From: Rhizobiales bacterium Y(2018)
GTDB lineage: Bacteria > Pseudomonadota > Alphaproteobacteria > Rhizobiales > Aestuariivirgaceae
Assembly (NCBI GenBank): GCA_005502925.1
Contig: SCPD01000007.1
Location: 1 to 64,000, forward strand
Length of the DNA stretch: 64,000 nt
Direction: 5' to 3'
Position 1 is the stretch's first letter; every line of letters starts with the position of its first letter. The position numbers and the translations under genes are program-made. A model generated the notes under the pieces. It worked only from the letters and a program-made list of their open reading frames with translations. It had not been told where the DNA came from and searched no databases. Positions 61,046 through 64,000 of this stretch are shown in pieces.

Positions 61046-61897
61046 ATGTCGCCTTATGTCGTATCCACCGAGTGGCTGGCCGAGCGTCTCGATGCGCCGG
61101 ACATCGCGATCATCGACGCCTCCTGGCATCTGCCGACGGCGAAGCGTGACGCCAAGGCCGAGTTCCAGGCGGCCCGCATTCCGGGCGCCCAGTTCTTCGA
61201 TCTCGACGATATTTCCGACACCACGACGCCCCTGCCCCACATGCTGCCGAGCCCGGAGAAATTCGCCTCGCGCATGCGCAAGCTCGGCATCGGCGACGGC
61301 AAGAAGGTGATCGCCTATGACACGGCTGGACTGTTCTCGGCGGCGCGCGCCTGGTGGATGTTCCGCATCTTCGGCCATGACGATGTCGCGGTGCTCGATG
61401 GCGGCTTCCCGAAATGGAAGGCGGAAGGCCGAGAGGTCGACGAGGATCCGCCGGGCAAGCCGCAGGAGCGGCATTTCTCGGCGCGTTTCCAGTCGCTGAT
61501 GGTGCGTGACAAGGCCGATGTCCTGGGAGTGATCAAATCCGGCAAGAGCCAGATCGCCGATGCGCGCTCGCCCGGCCGTTTCACCGGCGCCGAGCCCGAG
61601 CCTCGCCCCGGTGTCCGTTCGGGCCATATGCCGGGCGCCGCCAATGTCCATTACGCCACACTGCTCAACAAGGACGGCACGCTCAAATCACCCGACAAAA
61701 TCGCCCAGGTCTTTGCGCAAGCCGGCATCGATGTGAAGAAGCCGGTCATCACGTCTTGCGGATCGGGCGTCACCGCCGCGATCCTGACACTTGGCCTCAC
61801 CCTCATCGGCGCCAAGGAGCATGCGCTTTACGACGGCTCCTGGAGCGAATGGGGTGCCGCCGCCGATACACCCGTTGCAACAGGATCCGCTTCATGA
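61046..61897 (+). CDS. sseA: 3-mercaptopyruvate sulfurtransferase
   Basis: This 283-residue protein is made of two rhodanese domains. The first (about 1-130) is inactive in type; the second (about 150-280) carries the active-site loop CGSGVTA near residue 235 with the persulfide Cys. CGSGVT is typical of mercaptopyruvate sulfurtransferase, while thiosulfate sulfurtransferase has CRxGxT. It transfers sulfur from 3-mercaptopyruvate, a cysteine breakdown product, to thiols or cyanide. Its stop overlaps the next start as ATGA. Confidence 0.92.
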   Translation: MSPYVVSTEWLAERLDAPDIAIIDASWHLPTAKRDAKAEFQAARIPGAQFFDLDDISDTTTPLPHMLPSPEKFASRMRKLGIGDGKKVIAYDTAGLFSAARAWWMFRIFGHDDVAVLDGGFPKWKAEGREVDEDPPGKPQERHFSARFQSLMVRDKADVLGVIKSGKSQIADARSPGRFTGAEPEPRPGVRSGHMPGAANVHYATLLNKDGTLKSPDKIAQVFAQAGIDVKKPVITSCGSGVTAAILTLGLTLIGAKEHALYDGSWSEWGAAADTPVATGSAS

Positions 61898-63123
61898 CTC
61901 ATACAGACCTTCTCGACCGTTATGCCGAACTGATCGTCCGCTCCGGCGTCAATGTCACCGCCGGACAGGAGCTGGTCATGACGGCGCCTGTCGACGCGGT
62001 GCCGCTGGTGCGGCGCATCACCGAACATGCCTACAAGGCCGGCGCGACCTTGGTCACGACCTTCTATGGCGATGATGAAGCGACGCTCGCCCGTTTCGCC
62101 CATGCGGACGACAAGAGCTTCGACACCGCCCCCGCCTGGCTCTTCGACGGCTTCGCCAACGCCTTCAAGGCAGGCGCGGCACGGCTCGCCATCATCGGTG
62201 AGGACCCGTCTCTGCTCGCCGGGCAAGATCCCGACAAGGTCACGCGCGCCAACCGCGCCCGCTCCAAGGCCTATCGCCCCGCCCTCGAGCTCATCGCCGG
62301 CCATGCCATCAACTGGTGCGTCGCCGCCGCGGCGACGCCGGCCTGGGCGCGTTCGGTATTTCCCGGCAAGGCACCCGCCGATGCTCTCGATGCTCTGTGG
62401 CGCGCCATCTACACCTGCAGCCGCGCCGACACGCCCGATCCGGTCGCGGCCTGGGTCGAGCATTCGCGCAAGCTGCGCCAGCGCACCGACTTCCTCAATG
62501 GCAAGCGTTATCAGGCGCTCAAATACAAAGGCCCCGGCACCGACCTGACGCTCGGCCTCGTCGACGGCCATGTCTGGAAAGGCGGCGCCTCGACAGCCAA
62601 GAACGGCGTCACCTGCAATCCGAATATCCCAACCGAGGAAGTCTTCACCATGCCGCATAAGGACAGGGTCGACGGCATCCTGTCCTCGACCAAGCCGCTG
62701 TCCTATCAGGGCACCTTCATAGAAGGCATCAAGGTGCGCTTCGAGGCTGGCCGCATCGTCGAATCCCATGCCGACAAGGGCGCCGACATCTTCGCCACCA
62801 TGATCGCGACCGACGAAGGTGCGGCCCGTCTCGGTGAAGTGGCGCTGGTGCCGCATTCATCGCCGATCTCGGCGAGCGGCATCGTCTTCAACAACACGCT
62901 CTTCGACGAGAACGCCGCCTGCCACATCGCTGTCGGCCAGTCCTATAGCGACACGCTCGCCAATGGCGGCAGCCTGAGCAAGGATGCGCTGGCCGCCGCC
63001 GGCGCCAATGCGAGCCTCATTCATGTCGACTGGATGATCGGCTCCGGCGTGCTCGACATCGACGGCGTCCTGGCCGATGGCCGCATCGAGCCTCTGATGC
63101 GCAAGGGCGAGTGGGCAGCCTGA
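61894..63123 (+). CDS. M29 family aminopeptidase
   Basis: This 409-residue metallopeptidase of the M29 (aminopeptidase T/AmpS) family has conserved GTDLTLGL near residue 215, NIPTEEVFTMPHKDRVDG with metal-ligand Glu/His residues, LGEVALVPHSSPIS and the C-terminal HVDWMIGS. These enzymes remove N-terminal amino acids and use divalent ions. The ATG at 61894 overlaps the sseA stop (ATGA). It ends the cysteine operon, which carries terminators downstream. Confidence 0.92.
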   Translation: MTHTDLLDRYAELIVRSGVNVTAGQELVMTAPVDAVPLVRRITEHAYKAGATLVTTFYGDDEATLARFAHADDKSFDTAPAWLFDGFANAFKAGAARLAIIGEDPSLLAGQDPDKVTRANRARSKAYRPALELIAGHAINWCVAAAATPAWARSVFPGKAPADALDALWRAIYTCSRADTPDPVAAWVEHSRKLRQRTDFLNGKRYQALKYKGPGTDLTLGLVDGHVWKGGASTAKNGVTCNPNIPTEEVFTMPHKDRVDGILSSTKPLSYQGTFIEGIKVRFEAGRIVESHADKGADIFATMIATDEGAARLGEVALVPHSSPISASGIVFNNTLFDENAACHIAVGQSYSDTLANGGSLSKDALAAAGANASLIHVDWMIGSGVLDIDGVLADGRIEPLMRKGEWAA

Positions 63124-63156
63124 GCAAGGCCCTCATTACCGCGATCCGCTGATATT

Positions 63157-63176
63157 CCCCTGTAGAAATGCAGGGG
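63157..63176 (+). other. hairpin with GAAA tetraloop after the M29 gene
   Basis: CCCCTGTA and TGCAGGGG pair (one T-G wobble) around a GAAA loop. There is no T-run, so it is more likely an mRNA-stabilising hairpin than a terminator. Confidence 0.5.
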
Positions 63177-63191
63177 ACTCTGCAGCGGATT

Positions 63192-63224
63192 ATCAGGGGA
63201 TTAGCAGGGATCTACAGGGATTTT
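63192..63224 (+). repeat. three short tandem CAGGG repeats
   Basis: ATCAGGGGATT, AGCAGGGATCT, ACAGGGATTTT: units of about 11 bases with a common CAGGG core. The last unit forms the left arm of a weak hairpin with CCCTGT (63232-63237) and a T-run follows. Copies of the core are also present nearby (63170 and 63245). Confidence 0.5.
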
Positions 63225-63311
63225 CGAATTCCCCTGTTTTTCTATCAGGGCGGGATGCGGCTGAGATAGCATCGTTGGGCCCAATTGCGCCAGCCGCGCA
63301 CACGATATAAC

Positions 63312-63338
63312 TCCCTGCCCCACTGGGGCAGGGATTTT
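63312..63338 (+). terminator. intrinsic terminator of the cysK operon
   Basis: TCCCTGCCCC (63312-63321) pairs perfectly with GGGGCAGGGA (63325-63334) across ACT, followed by TTTT. It is a strong plus-strand terminator for cysK to the M29 gene; the minus strand has no T-run. Confidence 0.88.
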
Positions 63339-63355
63339 GATTTCGGCCCAGCTTT

Positions 63356-64000
63356 TTAGTGCAGGATCTGGCTGAGGAAGAGCTTGGTGCGCTCGCTCTT
63401 CGGGTTGTTGAAGAACTCGACCGGCGAGTTCTGCTCGATGATCTGGCCCTGATCCATGAAGATGACCCGGTTGGCGACCTGGCGGGCAAAGCCCATCTCA
63501 TGGGTGACGCAGAGCATCGTCATGCCCGATTGCGCCAGATCGACCATCACTTCCAGCACTTCCTTGATCATTTCCGGATCGAGCGCCGAGGTCGGTTCGT
63601 CGAACAGCATGATCTTGGGGTTCATGCAGAGCGAGCGGGCGATCGCCACGCGCTGCTGCTGGCCACCGGACAGCTGGCCCGGATATTTCTTCGCCTGCTC
63701 GGGAATCTTCACGCGGGTGAGATATTTCATCGCCGCGGCTTCGGCGTCGGCCTTGGACATCTTGCGCACCCAGATCGGCGCCAGCGTGCAGTTCTCGAGC
63801 ACGGTCAGATGCGGGAAGAGATTGAAGTGCTGGAACACCATACCGACCTCGCGGCGCACCTCGTCGATGCGCTTCAGGTCGTTGGTGAGCTCATTGCCGT
63901 CGACGATGATCTGGCCCGACTGATGCTCTTCCAGACGGTTGATGCAGCGGATGAGGGTCGATTTGCCGGAGCCCGACGGGCCGCAGATGACGATGCGTTC
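63356..64000 (-). CDS. aapP: amino acid ABC transporter ATP-binding protein (AapP), cut by window edge
   Basis: This is the C-terminal part (about 215 residues inside the window) of an amino acid transporter ATPase. Walker [10 protein letters not shown] begins at the edge (about 63960-63986), the Q-loop region is [17 protein letters not shown], the signature is LSGGQQQR and Walker B is [12 protein letters not shown]. It is a closer match to canonical rhizobial AapP than the copy at 9957, so this is probably the true general L-amino acid transporter gene. The 5' end lies beyond base 64000. Confidence 0.95.
   Translation of the reverse strand, partial: ERIVICGPSGSGKSTLIRCINRLEEHQSGQIIVDGNELTNDLKRIDEVRREVGMVFQHFNLFPHLTVLENCTLAPIWVRKMSKADAEAAAMKYLTRVKIPEQAKKYPGQLSGGQQQRVAIARSLCMNPKIMLFDEPTSALDPEMIKEVLEVMVDLAQSGMTMLCVTHEMGFARQVANRVIFMDQGQIIEQNSPVEFFNNPKSERTKLFLSQILH

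Noticed and set aside
63192-63224. Repeats as a CRISPR array
   Set aside because: Units are only about 11 bases, imperfect, without spacers and without cas genes.

Overview
The window is a GC-rich stretch of an alphaproteobacterial chromosome, most likely order Hyphomicrobiales. This rests on the DUF2497/PopZ gene between valS and a tolC-type gene, AapJQMP-type amino acid transporters, an EcfG-type (GGAAC-N16-CGTT) stress promoter, a XapX gene and alphaproteobacterial tRNA promoters. There is no rRNA, CRISPR array, insertion sequence or phage. Most of the window is housekeeping or metabolic accessory DNA. The left end cuts tuf and the right end cuts an aapP-type ATPase gene.

Layout. 1-3.7 kb: tRNA-Tyr, tRNA-Gly and tuf on the minus strand, then rlmB, a fosmidomycin-resistance-type MFS exporter, nadE and tRNA-Thr. 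3.7-10.7 kb: a DUF1989 gene, a LysR regulator and, divergent from it, a Cys/Met-metabolism PLP enzyme with a complete polar amino acid ABC transporter. 10.7-15.1 kb: a five-gene operon coupled by overlapping stops and starts (cysteine hydrolase, XapX, exported-looking amidohydrolase, DoxX, DUF1275), divergent from an HxlR regulator. 15.1-16.8 kb: a four-gene small membrane protein operon resembling E. coli yqjD/E/K, behind a clear EcfG promoter. 16.8-23.7 kb: valS, a PilZ protein, popZ-like, tolC-like, pcm-like, tRNA-Cys and tRNA-Asn. 23.7-34.4 kb: small or unknown genes, a winged-helix/TPR regulator, a co-directional run (NmrA-type reductase, membrane protein, AraC regulator, metallo-beta-lactamase-fold hydrolase, chloroperoxidase-type hydrolase, NDH-2-like flavoprotein), then an SRPBCC/ArsR pair. 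34.6-39.3 kb: a Tat-exported molybdenum hydroxylase with a 2Fe-2S subunit and a three-haem cytochrome c. 39.3-48.8 kb: regulators with their targets (bdcR/bdcA with visible operators, a self-operated TetR, LysR/pirin/two YcaC-type hydrolases), a cation/proton antiporter and a methyltransferase.

49.0-58.8 kb is the most unusual part: a secreted metacaspase-like protease, an L,D-transpeptidase, a tandem NTF2-like protein, a FecR-like secreted protein, a CHASE2 membrane sensor with no output domain, and three tandem secreted zinc metalloproteases of one family. It looks like an envelope sensing and proteolysis locus with no name known to me. 59.3-63.1 kb: a coupled cysteine synthase, alanyl-tRNA editing protein, mercaptopyruvate sulfurtransferase and M29 aminopeptidase operon, ending in a strong terminator.

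Start sites were chosen by ribosome-binding sites, family length and overlap with the upstream gene. All family names come from reading the sequence, without database searches.
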